A DNA stretch of 64,000 nucleotides from assembly GCF_943193215.1 (NCBI RefSeq), contig NZ_CALPDH010000005.1, positions 124,001 to 188,000 of the forward strand, written 5' to 3'. Both the position numbers and the translations under genes were made by a program. Numbering within the stretch: the stretch's first letter is position 1; every line of letters starts with the position of its first letter. The notes under the pieces are model-generated. The model did no database searches. It saw only the letters and a list, made by a program, of their open reading frames with translations, and was not told where the DNA came from. The DNA comes from Acetatifactor aquisgranensis (GTDB lineage: Bacteria > Bacillota > Clostridia > Lachnospirales > Lachnospiraceae). This document shows positions 20,828 to 29,061 of the stretch, piece by piece.

Positions 20828-22159
20828 ATGAGCGACAAAGTCACGATGAAAGAAAAAATCAGCTTCGGGCTGACGAACCTGGGAAATATCCCGATACAGA
20901 CCATACTGGGGTCTTATCTTCTGATTTTCTACACTAATGTAATCGGCCTGAATCCGGCGGCCTGTGCCACCCTGTTTTTGATCGCCCGGGTGATGGACGC
21001 CCTGAAGGATCCCTTTATGGGATTTTTCATCGACCGGCTGCCCACCACGAAATACGGGCATTTCCGGCCCACCCTGATTGTGGGAACGGTGCTGTGTTCC
21101 CTGAACTTCCTGCTGATCTGGTTCGCGCCCCTGATGGCCACTTCCGGGAAGCTGGCCATCGCCTATGTGACCTATCTGCTGATTGGAGTGCTGTTCCCGG
21201 TGATGGACATCTCCCTGAACAGCATGCTGCCGGTGATGACCACAGACATGGAGGAGCGCAGCGCCCTGAGCGCCCAGAAGGGCTTCGTCTATACCCTGGG
21301 CTCCTTTCTGGTGAACTTAAGCGCCCCTGTGATCATCGGCAATGTGTCCGAGAAGGAGGGCTATATCACCTTGATATTGATCGCCACGGCGGTGATCGCG
21401 GGCTGCTCCATCCTGGGCGCGCTGGGGCTAAAGGAGCGGGTGCAGGCCCGGCCGGGGAAGGACAGCTATAGGATAAAGGATCTGTTCCGCATTCTGGGTC
21501 AGAAGCCGGTGGCAATCACCTTTTTGGCTGCCCTGATCTACATGATTGGGAAATACGTGATGAACACCACCCTGGCCTATTTCTTCACCTATGTGATTGG
21601 GAACCTGAAGCTGTTGAGCGTGGTGAGCGTGGTGCAGCTGTGCGCGCTGCTGCCGGCTACGCTGCTGGTAGGCGCTTTGATTCGAAAGATTGGGCGAAAG
21701 AAAGCCTATATGCTGAGCCTGACCCTGATCGGCACGGCGCCGCTGCTGCGCCTGATCGACGTCACCAGCATCCCGATTCTGCTTGTGGCCATGGCCATCG
21801 CCGGGTTCGCGGACGGACTGTGCATGCCCCTGACCTATGGCATCCAGGCGGACAACACAGACTACGTGGAGCTGAAGCTGGGCTACCGGGCGGATGCGGC
21901 CATTGCGGCACTGTCCGGCTTCATCACCAAGTGCGGCATGGGGGTGGGCGGCGCCATCCCGGGCTACATCCTGGAGGCGGCAGGTTTCCAGGGGGAGGCC
22001 CGGTCCCAGCCGCCCCAGGTGCGCACGGCCCTGATTGTCTGCACCATCGCCGTGCCCGCCGTCATGTGCGTGGCCGGGGCCCTGCTCTTCGGCGCGTACC
22101 CGCTGACCAAGGAGAGGCTGGCGGAGCAGGCGGCGCAGATGAATGCGAGGATGGATTGA
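20828..22159 (+). CDS. GPH-type (glycoside/pentoside/hexuronide) MFS symporter
   Basis: Probable cation-coupled sugar importer of 443 residues with about 12 transmembrane helices. GLTNLGNIPIQTILGSYLLI is helix 1, ARVMDALKDPFMGFFIDR is the GPH signature (D-x2-D-P-x2-G-x3-D) and KYGHFRPTL follows as in MelB and related carriers. TYGIQADNTDYVELKLGYRA is the second-half signature typical of the family. ATG 20828 has AAGGGAG just upstream; an earlier in-frame ATG at 20777 adds 17 hydrophilic residues and has no ribosome site. The substrate cannot be read from sequence. It follows the peptidase gene by 153 bases and ends in a terminator. Confidence 0.88.
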   Translation: MSDKVTMKEKISFGLTNLGNIPIQTILGSYLLIFYTNVIGLNPAACATLFLIARVMDALKDPFMGFFIDRLPTTKYGHFRPTLIVGTVLCSLNFLLIWFAPLMATSGKLAIAYVTYLLIGVLFPVMDISLNSMLPVMTTDMEERSALSAQKGFVYTLGSFLVNLSAPVIIGNVSEKEGYITLILIATAVIAGCSILGALGLKERVQARPGKDSYRIKDLFRILGQKPVAITFLAALIYMIGKYVMNTTLAYFFTYVIGNLKLLSVVSVVQLCALLPATLLVGALIRKIGRKKAYMLSLTLIGTAPLLRLIDVTSIPILLVAMAIAGFADGLCMPLTYGIQADNTDYVELKLGYRADAAIAALSGFITKCGMGVGGAIPGYILEAAGFQGEARSQPPQVRTALIVCTIAVPAVMCVAGALLFGAYPLTKERLAEQAAQMNARMD

Positions 22160-22325
22160 CATATCCGGTAAGCTATACTAATCCAGGATTTACGGACGGG
22201 TAGATTGCAGAGATAGTTGGCCGTGATTCCGATGATGTGAAGAGCGACAGGCATATTTCGGCCCGCTTGCTTTTCCGCTCACTCGGCAAATATGATATCA
22301 GAGTACATGTGAGAATCATAGAAAG

Positions 22326-22376
22326 AAATCCCGCCTGGGCGACATGGGATAGAACTGCCGGGGCGGGATTTTTTGA
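22326..22376 (+). terminator. Terminator between convergent genes
   Basis: AAATCCCGCC (22326-22335) pairs with GGCGGGATTT (22362-22371), followed by a T-run to 22374. The bases before the stem are A-rich, so it may also stop transcripts from the minus strand. The rest of the 239-base gap (22160-22398) shows nothing else. Confidence 0.8.
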
Positions 22377-22398
22377 TGATTTTACGCTGCCACGGCTC

Positions 22399-23367
22399 CT
22401 AGGCCGCCACGGCAGAGCATGTCAGGTACAGATACCCCGCGTACACACACAGTAGCAGGATGCCCTGCCACTTCTGGAACTTCAGGAAGACCATGGCGGG
22501 GATCAGGGCGATGCAGCCTACCAAAAGACAGGCGGGAAGGTCATACCTTGCGGAGGTGGCCGCGATGGGAAGGGCTTTCCCGGACACCAGGGAGCACAGG
22601 GGCAGAATCAAAGTCAGGTCGATGATATTGGCCCCCAGGATATTGCCCACAGAGAGGGAGGACTGCTTCTTGATGATGGCGGTGATGGTGGTGACCAGTT
22701 CCGGCAGGGAGGTTCCCACAGCGATGATAGTCACGCCGATGACCCGCTCCGGCACACCTACCATGGCGGCCAGGGCGCTGCCATTGTCCACCAGCAGGTC
22801 CGCCCCCCATACGATGCCGATGGCGCCCACCATGAACCTCACCACGTTCACGGCCACTTCCTTTTTCCCTTCGATTTTCCTGCGTCCCGCCGCGTCTGCG
22901 CCGGCTTTCATGGAGCGCTTCGCGGAGCTCACGTTCTCACACAGGAAGATGCAGAAGATGGCAATCATGACCACAGCTATGGGGATGCCCAGCTGGCCGG
23001 ATGCGCCGCACACTACAATCAGGATGGCGGCGGCCAGCATGAGAATCGACTTCATGAGATAATCCGCCCGCCTGATGACGCTGGGGATACAGATCACTGA
23101 TATGGCCATAATCAGCCCGATGTTGGCGGTGACGCTGCCCACGGCATTGCCGATGGCCATGTCCACGCTGCCCTTTGCCGCAGCCATGACGGAGACCAGC
23201 ATCTCCGGCAGGGTGGTGGCCAGGCTGACGATTGTGGCGCCCACAATCAGCTTGGGGATGCCGCTGACCTCCGCCATCCAGGAGGCGGCGTCCACGAAGA
23301 AGTCCCCGCCCTTTATGATGAATACGATGCCTACGAGAAACAAGAAGATTACCGTTGCCAATTCCAT
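22399..23367 (-). CDS. CaCA family calcium/sodium-type cation antiporter
   Basis: Membrane exchanger of 322 residues, probably exporting a divalent cation against Na+ or H+. The two inverted alpha-repeats are GATIVSLATTLPEMLVSVMA near residue 40 and GVTIIAVGTSLPELVTTITA near 215, each holding the acidic residue that binds the ion. About ten hydrophobic helices are visible, with a basic loop (KAGADAAGRRKIEGKK) in the middle. I chose MELATVIF (start 23367) because GGGGTAGG lies just upstream; the frame extends 37 codons further. It is preceded by a probable yybP-ykoY riboswitch and a near-consensus promoter, which suggests that manganese rather than calcium may be the physiological signal. Confidence 0.9.
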   Translation of the reverse strand: MELATVIFLFLVGIVFIIKGGDFFVDAASWMAEVSGIPKLIVGATIVSLATTLPEMLVSVMAAAKGSVDMAIGNAVGSVTANIGLIMAISVICIPSVIRRADYLMKSILMLAAAILIVVCGASGQLGIPIAVVMIAIFCIFLCENVSSAKRSMKAGADAAGRRKIEGKKEVAVNVVRFMVGAIGIVWGADLLVDNGSALAAMVGVPERVIGVTIIAVGTSLPELVTTITAIIKKQSSLSVGNILGANIIDLTLILPLCSLVSGKALPIAATSARYDLPACLLVGCIALIPAMVFLKFQKWQGILLLCVYAGYLYLTCSAVAA

Positions 23368-23485
23368 TTTTCCTACCCCTTTCTTTCGTTTTTTAAAACA
23401 GCGCCTGCTTTTCCTTACGAAGAAAAGACCCATGCATAGCGGCGAAAACTTCTGGCAGGGCAATCCCACCGTTTCCACAGCTATG

Positions 23486-23572
23486 TATGAGTCTCGTTAT
23501 TTAAGACAAGCCAGACCTATAAGGCCGCGTTTGTTGACTTGCCACGCGAATCGCGCTGACTACTCCCTCATA
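23486..23572 (-). ncRNA. Probable yybP-ykoY (manganese) riboswitch
   Basis: On the minus strand a closing stem TATGAG/CTCATA (23572-23567 with 23491-23486) brackets the conserved-looking GGGAGTAG right after the 5' arm and AACGAGACTC at the 3' side, with AAGTCAAC and CGGCC in between. This is the order seen in yybP-ykoY Mn2+ sensors. It begins about 17 bases after the predicted transcription start and is about 120 bases before the antiporter start. I did not find a clear terminator in the expression platform. Identification is by eye from remembered consensus, not by a covariance model. Confidence 0.65.
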
Positions 23573-23595
23573 TAGGTATTTCCATCGTTCTGGAT

Positions 23596-23624
23596 AGTGT
23601 AGCACAGGACAGGGTGGCTGTCAA
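23596..23624 (-). promoter_or_regulatory. Promoter for the riboswitch-antiporter transcript
   Basis: On the minus strand TTGACA (23624-23619), a 17-base spacer and TACACT (23601-23596). The gap 23368-23777 holds this promoter, the riboswitch and, at 23625-23777, nothing I can assign. Confidence 0.82.
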
Positions 23625-23777
23625 TACTCAATTTCATTTTCCTGCCAATTCAATCCACCGTAGGATTCCTCGGCGCAGGACACCCTGCTGCGGGAGCAGA
23701 TGGTGGCGCTTTTGCCCCGGAGCGCCCTGACGATACTTGCGGCTCCCGGCAAGATGCTTTGAGGGATGTCATCCGGC

Positions 23778-24634
23778 TTACTGCTTGCTCCTGCGATACT
23801 CCGCCGGAGTCATGTCCTCCAATTTCTTGAAATGCACCAGAAAATTCCCATAATGCGCATACCCCACCTTGGCGGAGATGGCGTTCACGGGCAGCTCCGT
23901 ATCCGCTAAAAGAAGCTTGGCCGCGTCGATCCGGTGCCTGGTCAGATACTGATAGGGAGATTCCCCGCAGGCATTCTTGAACTGGCGCAGGAAATAATAC
24001 TTGGACAGGCAGCACTCCCTGGCCAGATCCTCCACGGTCAATGGGCTGGCATAGTTCTTGCGGATATACTCATAGGCAGGGGCCAGGATATCCGGATCCT
24101 CCGGCTGACCCGCGGGGGCGGGCTTGTACCGGCTTTCCAGCAGCATGTCTAACAGCTCCGTGATCAGCAGGGAATTTCTGGAGCAGGCCAGGAGCGGGGA
24201 GAGAGAATCGCTTTTCTGTAATATACGGAGGATTTCCATCAGCCTCTTCGGCTTTCCGGGATAGAGGCAGCAGAGCCTGTCCAGAAGATATGGCGCATAA
24301 AGCTGCACCCCGATGCCGGTAAACCGGACATAATAATAGCTCCAGGGTTCATCTGGAGACAGGGAGCCGCAGTCGCTGCATGCCCCGGCCTGAACCAGGC
24401 AACAGCTCTGAGGGGGAAGCTGCAGGGGATCGCAGTCCTGACGGATTTGCCCTGTCCCGGAGACAGTATAGAGAAAGGATATGGCCGGCGCGCTGCCCCG
24501 CTGCGGGCTATGGCTGCGGACATCCCTCACATAGTCGGCATCCAGCAGCTGAAATGGAAATTCGGCTGCCCGGGGGGGTAAAATTCAAAGCCTAGAGCGC
24601 GGTCGGCACTATAGGCAGGATTGTTTTTCGGCAT
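23778..24634 (-). CDS. AraC family transcriptional regulator, frameshifted at a G7/C7 tract
   Basis: Likely activator of the divergent sugar-import operon. The C-terminal ~100 residues are an AraC DNA-binding domain: YEYIRKNYASPLTVEDLARE, CCLSKYYFLRQFKNACGESP (first helix-turn-helix), YLTRHRIDAAKLLL, INAISAKVGYAHYGNFLVHF and MTPAEYR. Translation should start at ATG 24634, which has AGAGGTGAAAG before it and gives MPKNNPAYSADRALGFEFYP. This frame stops after 35 codons. The main frame joins if the C7 tract (plus-strand G7, 24572-24578) has one more base, giving YPPRAAEFPFQLLDADYVRD, which looks like a normal AraC sensor domain. As sequenced only a shorter product from GTG 24530 is possible. The gap to the next coding start (24635-25040, 406 bases) is a regulatory region. 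Confidence 0.85.
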
Positions 24635-24690
24635 CTTTCACCTCTATTGTATCTATAGCATCGCTCTTGTTGTATAAATATCTTTTCTTC

Positions 24691-24719
24691 ATTATACTAT
24701 TTCTGATGGACTAAGTCAA
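24691..24719 (-). promoter_or_regulatory. Promoter of the AraC regulator gene
   Basis: On the minus strand TTGACT (24719-24714), a 17-base spacer and a perfect TATAAT (24696-24691), 57 bases before the ATG at 24634. A good promoter argues that the frameshifted gene is, or was recently, expressed. Confidence 0.8.
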
Positions 24720-24853
24720 ATTTCTTTTCCAAGATAACGCAAATCAGAAGTTTTTTGCAGAGAAAACACGAGTTTCCCTTGTCTGAAAACTTTTTCTGTG
24801 GACAATCCATTAAAATGGCAATAATGAATACCTAAAAGGCAATTATAATAATT

Positions 24854-24874
24854 GTATATTTCGACGAAATATAC
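24854..24874. promoter_or_regulatory. Perfect 21-bp palindrome, candidate operator
   Basis: GTATATTTCG (24854-24863), a single A, then CGAAATATAC (24865-24874). It lies in the divergent AraC/ABC control region, about 45 bases upstream of the likely -35 of the ABC operon, a position suited to an activator. Confidence 0.6.
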
Positions 24875-24917
24875 TATTCTTTTTTGCAAGATATCATAGT
24901 ATTTGAGCAGCTTATTT

Positions 24918-24945
24918 TTGTGAAGTGCGTTATTTCTGATAAAAT
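24918..24945 (+). promoter_or_regulatory. Likely promoter of the sugar ABC operon
   Basis: TTGTGA at 24918-24923, a 16-base spacer and TAAAAT at 24940-24945 with an extended -10 TG (24937-24938). Non-consensus -35, consistent with activator dependence. Confidence 0.5.
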
Positions 24946-25040
24946 GCTATAAAGTAAAATAATATTACGTACACAGAGCAGGCAACATGGGGCCAATATC
25001 CCCAGGCATAGCCTCTGTCTCTGGGAAACATGGAGGGAAC

Positions 25041-25976
25041 ATGGCACAGACAAAGCGAAGAGAACGAGAAGCGGCACCCAAGAAGAAAAGCGTAATGAGG
25101 AACTGGCGGTTGTATGTGATGTGCGCGCCTGCAGTGATTTATTTCATCCTGTTCGCGTACAAGCCCATGTACGGCATCCTGATCGCGTTCAAGAACTTCA
25201 GCATGCGGAAAGGAATCATGGGCAGCCCGTGGGTGGGATTCGACAACTTTACGCGCCTGTTCACTTCCTACTGGTTCCCGGTCATCCTGAAGAACACTCT
25301 GACGCTGAGCATCCTGTCGCTGATACTGGGATTCCCGATTCCCATCATTCTGGCGCTTTTGCTGAACGAAGTAAAGAACGACCGGTTCAGGAAGACATTC
25401 CAGACCATATCCTATGCGCCTCACTTCATATCTGTGGTGGTCCTGTGCGGTATGGTGACATTGTTCGTGAGCCCCTCCTCGGGCATCATCAATAAATTCA
25501 TCACCATGGCGGGGGGAGAGCCGGTGGCTTTCCTACAGGAGCCGGGTCTGTTCAAATGGGTCTATGTGCTCAGCGGCGTATGGCAGGAGATGGGCTGGGG
25601 CAGCATCATCTACTTCGCCACCCTTTCCGGTGTGGACAAGTCCCTGATTGAGGCCGCGGAGATGGACGGCGCTTCCAGGCTCCAGAAGATTTGGTACATC
25701 AATATGCCCGTGCTGGTCCCCACTATCATCGTGCTCCTGATATTGAACTGCGGGTCCCTCCTGGGCGTTGGCTATGAGAAAGTGTATCTGCTGCAGAATG
25801 CCACGAATGTCAGCGCATCGGAGGTCATTTCCACCTATGTGTACAAGGTAGGCCTGGAGCAGTCGGATTTCGCCTTTGGTACGGCGGCAGGATTGTTCAA
25901 CTCTGTCGTCAACTCGATTATCCTGATCATCGCCAACACCATATCTAACCGGGCGACCCAGACCAGCCTGTTCTGA
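25041..25976 (+). CDS. ABC sugar transporter permease (LplB-like)
   Basis: First of two permeases of a carbohydrate importer. 311 residues, six transmembrane helices (VMCAPAVIYFILFAYKPMYG first). The EAA loop that docks the ATPase is EAAEMDGASRLQKIWYINMP near residue 204. The pattern YKPMYGILIAFKNF and GFDNFTRLF is typical of the LplB group that imports complex oligosaccharides. GGAGGG lies 7 bases before ATG 25041. It is followed 17 bases later by its partner permease. No ATP-binding subunit is encoded nearby; such systems usually share a MsmK-type ATPase made elsewhere. Confidence 0.92.
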   Translation: MAQTKRREREAAPKKKSVMRNWRLYVMCAPAVIYFILFAYKPMYGILIAFKNFSMRKGIMGSPWVGFDNFTRLFTSYWFPVILKNTLTLSILSLILGFPIPIILALLLNEVKNDRFRKTFQTISYAPHFISVVVLCGMVTLFVSPSSGIINKFITMAGGEPVAFLQEPGLFKWVYVLSGVWQEMGWGSIIYFATLSGVDKSLIEAAEMDGASRLQKIWYINMPVLVPTIIVLLILNCGSLLGVGYEKVYLLQNATNVSASEVISTYVYKVGLEQSDFAFGTAAGLFNSVVNSIILIIANTISNRATQTSLF

Positions 25977-25993
25977 GGAAAGGAGTACATAGA

Positions 25994-26935
25994 ATGATGA
26001 AGAGTCAAAGAGGTAGCATAAAAGTAAAAAGAGATACTAGCATAGGGGACAGAACTTTTGTCATCGTCATGTATGTGGTGCTGATTCTGCTGCTGATAGT
26101 GATGCTGTATCCTCTGATATTCGTAATCAGCGCGTCTTTCAGCAACCCCAAGGCAGTGGCTGGCGGCCGTATGATCCTCTGGCCGGTGGAGCCGTCTCTG
26201 GACGGATATAAATACCTGATGCAGTACACGGAGATATGGAGCGGCTACGCGAATACGTTTTTCTATACCATCGTGGGGACTGTCCTCAATCTGGCAGCGA
26301 CACTGCCCTGTGCCTACGCCATGTCCAGAAGGGATTTAAAGGGCAGGCAGTTCCTGATGGTGTTCTTCATGATTACCATGTACTTCAGCGGCGGCCTGAT
26401 TCCGGGCTACCTGAACGTGAAGCAGCTGGGGCTGCTGGATACAAGGACTGTGATACTGATCAATGGTCTGGTCTCCACCTACAACCTGATTGTCTGCCGC
26501 ACGTTCTTCATGACCTCGATTCCCATGGAAATCCAGGAGGCGGCCATCATAGACGGGTGCGACGACTTCCAGATTTTCAACAAGATTGTCTTCCCGCTTT
26601 CCAAGGCCATCACCGTGGTCATGGCGCTGTATTACGGTGTGGGACGCTGGAATTCCTACTTCACGGAGATGATCTACCTGAAAGACAGAGGCAAATATCC
26701 CCTGCAGCTGTTCCTGCGGGAGATTCTGACCAAGAGCACTTTCGCCCAGACGGCCATGGCAGAGGGCAAGACATTCTCGGTGGAGGAGATGATGGCCCTG
26801 ATCAAGCAGGCGGACACGGCGAACATGCTGAAGTATGGCATTATCGTGATTTCCACGGCACCCATGCTGCTGATATACCCGTTCCTGCAGAAGTATTTCG
26901 AGAAAGGCGTCATGATTGGTTCCGTCAAGGGTTGA
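25994..26935 (+). CDS. ABC sugar transporter permease (YtcP/MalG-like)
   Basis: Second permease, 313 residues, six transmembrane helices starting TFVIVMYVVLILLLIVMLYP. The family phrases YPLIFVISASFSNPKAV and GGLIPGYLNVKQLGLLDTR, and the EAA loop EAAIIDGCDDFQIFNKIVFP near residue 180, identify the YtcP group. AAAGGAG precedes the ATG. Together with the previous gene and the following lipoprotein it makes a complete import system apart from the ATPase. Confidence 0.92.
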   Translation: MMKSQRGSIKVKRDTSIGDRTFVIVMYVVLILLLIVMLYPLIFVISASFSNPKAVAGGRMILWPVEPSLDGYKYLMQYTEIWSGYANTFFYTIVGTVLNLAATLPCAYAMSRRDLKGRQFLMVFFMITMYFSGGLIPGYLNVKQLGLLDTRTVILINGLVSTYNLIVCRTFFMTSIPMEIQEAAIIDGCDDFQIFNKIVFPLSKAITVVMALYYGVGRWNSYFTEMIYLKDRGKYPLQLFLREILTKSTFAQTAMAEGKTFSVEEMMALIKQADTANMLKYGIIVISTAPMLLIYPFLQKYFEKGVMIGSVKG

Positions 26936-27074
26936 GGGCCAGTCAGGAGACACATGCGACACAAGGATAATTGCATATCGATGGAATCAATGGATTCCGC
27001 AGTGAAATGCGTCGGGGAGGAAAGGCATTCCGGGATATGTATATTATAAATATTATACTAGGGAGGTATAAAGA

Positions 27075-28847
27075 ATGAGAAAATGTTCTAAAAAGCTGCT
27101 TGCGATTCTGATGGCAGCGGCAATGACCTGCGGCCTGGCAGCATGCGGCGGCAGTGACGGTGGCAAAGAGTCTTCCAGCGCTCCCGCGGAGGAAAGCAAA
27201 GCGGAAGAGAGCAGCGATGCGGGAGAAGAAAGCGACAGCGGCGCTGAAGGGGAAAGCGGCGAAGAGAGCGGCGGAAGCGACAGCAGCGCGGCTTCGGCAT
27301 ATGGCCGCATCTCCGAGGAGGAGATTACGTTAAAGCTGGTAGGCCCTCAGCCTTCCGGATTGGAGGACTGGAAGAACCTGGCTGTAGTCGAAGAGTATGC
27401 CAGCCGTCTGGGCATCCGCCTGGATTGTGAGTTTTATCAGACCGATTGGGCGACACAGCGTACCCTGGTCATCGCGGACGACAGAGTGCCGGATTTGATT
27501 TGGGATGTGGGCGGTATCGGCGATGTGAACAAGTGGGGAGCAGATGGATATTTCCTGAACCTGAAAGACTATATCGACCTGATGCCCAACATGCAGAAGA
27601 CTTTTGAGGAGTTTCCGGATCTGGAAGCGTTCGTCACCGCATCGGACGGCAGCATCTATGGACTGGCCGGTGTCAGAGTCGACCTGACAGACCGTCTGTC
27701 CAGGACCTATATCAACAGGAACTGGCTGGAGAATCTAAACCTGCAGGTCCCCGCCACTCTCGATGAACTGTACGATATGCTGAAGGCTTTCAAGGAACAG
27801 GATGCTAACGGCAACGGCGACCCGAATGACGAGGTTCCCATGCTCTATGGAGCGGGCTATGAGGCGGTGGAGAACGCAATCATGAACGGCTTCGGCATCA
27901 ATATGGGCGGCGTGGGAAGCCCTGGTCTGCTTTGGGAGGCGGACGACAACGGTAAGGTATATCTGGTCAATACCTCGGATACATACAAGGAGTACCTGAG
28001 ATACATGAATAAGCTGTTCTCAGAGGGGCTGATAGAGCAGGAGGCTTACACCCTCACTTCCGATGAGGTCACCAACAAAGCGCAGGCAGATGCATACGGC
28101 ATGATGGGCTGCGGTTCCGCTCCTTTCGTCATGGCCAATAAGGGCATCGAGTATGATGCCAACTGGGTCGGCGTAGCCGGTCTGACCTCCGAGTTCCACA
28201 GCGAGAAGACAGCTCCTATGTCCAGCGCGGTGGAAAACGGCATCAAGATTGCAATAGGTGCAGATACCGAGTATCCGGAAGAGGCAGTGAAGTTCCTGGA
28301 TTACTTCTATACCGAGGAAGGAAAGCTGGCTTCCAACAGGGGATATGAAGGCGTGACATTCGATTTCGTACATGACGAAGACCTGGACTTTGAGAATCCT
28401 CAGATGCGTTGCCCGGAGGGGTATGCTTCCGACGAGGAGTTCCGCTATAAGGGAGCAGTGTTCAATGGCACATTCAACCTGTATGAAGTGACGGCCGTAA
28501 GGGGCGCTCTGTTCGACGTTCCTGTGGATACTCTGCTGAAGGACAGCGTCATCGAGACCTACGGATGGGCAGCTTTGACAGCCTATGCGAACCGTCAGGA
28601 TGGCATCGAATTCATCGATATGTATCCGCGCATCGCTTATACCACCGAGGAAGCGGACGCAAGGCTGACCTTGTACAACGATATAAACAACTACCTGAGC
28701 ACCACCAAGGCACAGTTCTTCACCGGCGAATTGGATGTAGATGCCGACTGGGACAATTATGTCAGCACAGTGGAGCAGATGAGGCTGGCTGACCTGATGG
28801 CAATCGAGCAGGGCGCATATGACAGATATCTGTCTGTGGTTCAGTAA
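27075..28847 (+). CDS. Extracellular sugar-binding lipoprotein (LipO-like)
   Basis: Substrate-binding component of the ABC importer, 590 residues. The signal peptide ends in the lipobox LAAC with Cys24 as lipid anchor. A Ser/Glu/Gly-rich linker (about residues 30-75) follows and then the solute-binding domain (EITLKLVGPQPSGLEDWKNL onward). Long family members (500-600 residues) next to LplB/YtcP permeases usually bind plant or mucin oligosaccharides. GGGAGG at 27061-27066 precedes the ATG. It ends before a large terminator, so the GH78 gene beyond is reached by read-through or by its own promoter. Confidence 0.92.
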   Translation: MRKCSKKLLAILMAAAMTCGLAACGGSDGGKESSSAPAEESKAEESSDAGEESDSGAEGESGEESGGSDSSAASAYGRISEEEITLKLVGPQPSGLEDWKNLAVVEEYASRLGIRLDCEFYQTDWATQRTLVIADDRVPDLIWDVGGIGDVNKWGADGYFLNLKDYIDLMPNMQKTFEEFPDLEAFVTASDGSIYGLAGVRVDLTDRLSRTYINRNWLENLNLQVPATLDELYDMLKAFKEQDANGNGDPNDEVPMLYGAGYEAVENAIMNGFGINMGGVGSPGLLWEADDNGKVYLVNTSDTYKEYLRYMNKLFSEGLIEQEAYTLTSDEVTNKAQADAYGMMGCGSAPFVMANKGIEYDANWVGVAGLTSEFHSEKTAPMSSAVENGIKIAIGADTEYPEEAVKFLDYFYTEEGKLASNRGYEGVTFDFVHDEDLDFENPQMRCPEGYASDEEFRYKGAVFNGTFNLYEVTAVRGALFDVPVDTLLKDSVIETYGWAALTAYANRQDGIEFIDMYPRIAYTTEEADARLTLYNDINNYLSTTKAQFFTGELDVDADWDNYVSTVEQMRLADLMAIEQGAYDRYLSVVQ

Positions 28848-28881
28848 GGATTGTAAAGTTCTATAGATTTTGAGAATGGAT

Positions 28882-28970
28882 ACCGCATAGGGGAATCGCC
28901 ATACAGGGCTGACTGTTCGTATGAAGCTTCTGTGTTCTGCGGAGGCTTCCCCTGTGCGGTTTTTCTGTCT
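28882..28970 (+). terminator. Terminator with a 51-base loop between binding protein and GH78 genes
   Basis: ACCGCATAGGGGAA (28882-28895) pairs with TTCCCCTGTGCGGT (28947-28960), one T-G pair, followed by TTTTCTGTCTTT. The stem is strong but the loop is long, which would suit partial read-through to the downstream gene. Confidence 0.75.
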
Positions 28971-29061
28971 TTCATTTTAGTAAAAAGAATGGACAAATCC
29001 ATCCGGTTGGTGTAATCTGGTGAAAAGAGGATAAGGCAGTAAGACAATAAATGGAAAGGAA

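Noticed and set aside
22237..22455. Possible 72-codon gene after the GPH symporter
   Set aside because: It runs through the terminator hairpin and overlaps the antiporter gene; no ribosome site.
23650..23777. Open stretch on the plus strand ending L-T-I-L-A-A-P-G-K-M-L-stop, possibly a remnant of a lost gene
   Set aside because: About 33 codons without a start or recognisable relative; could be chance.
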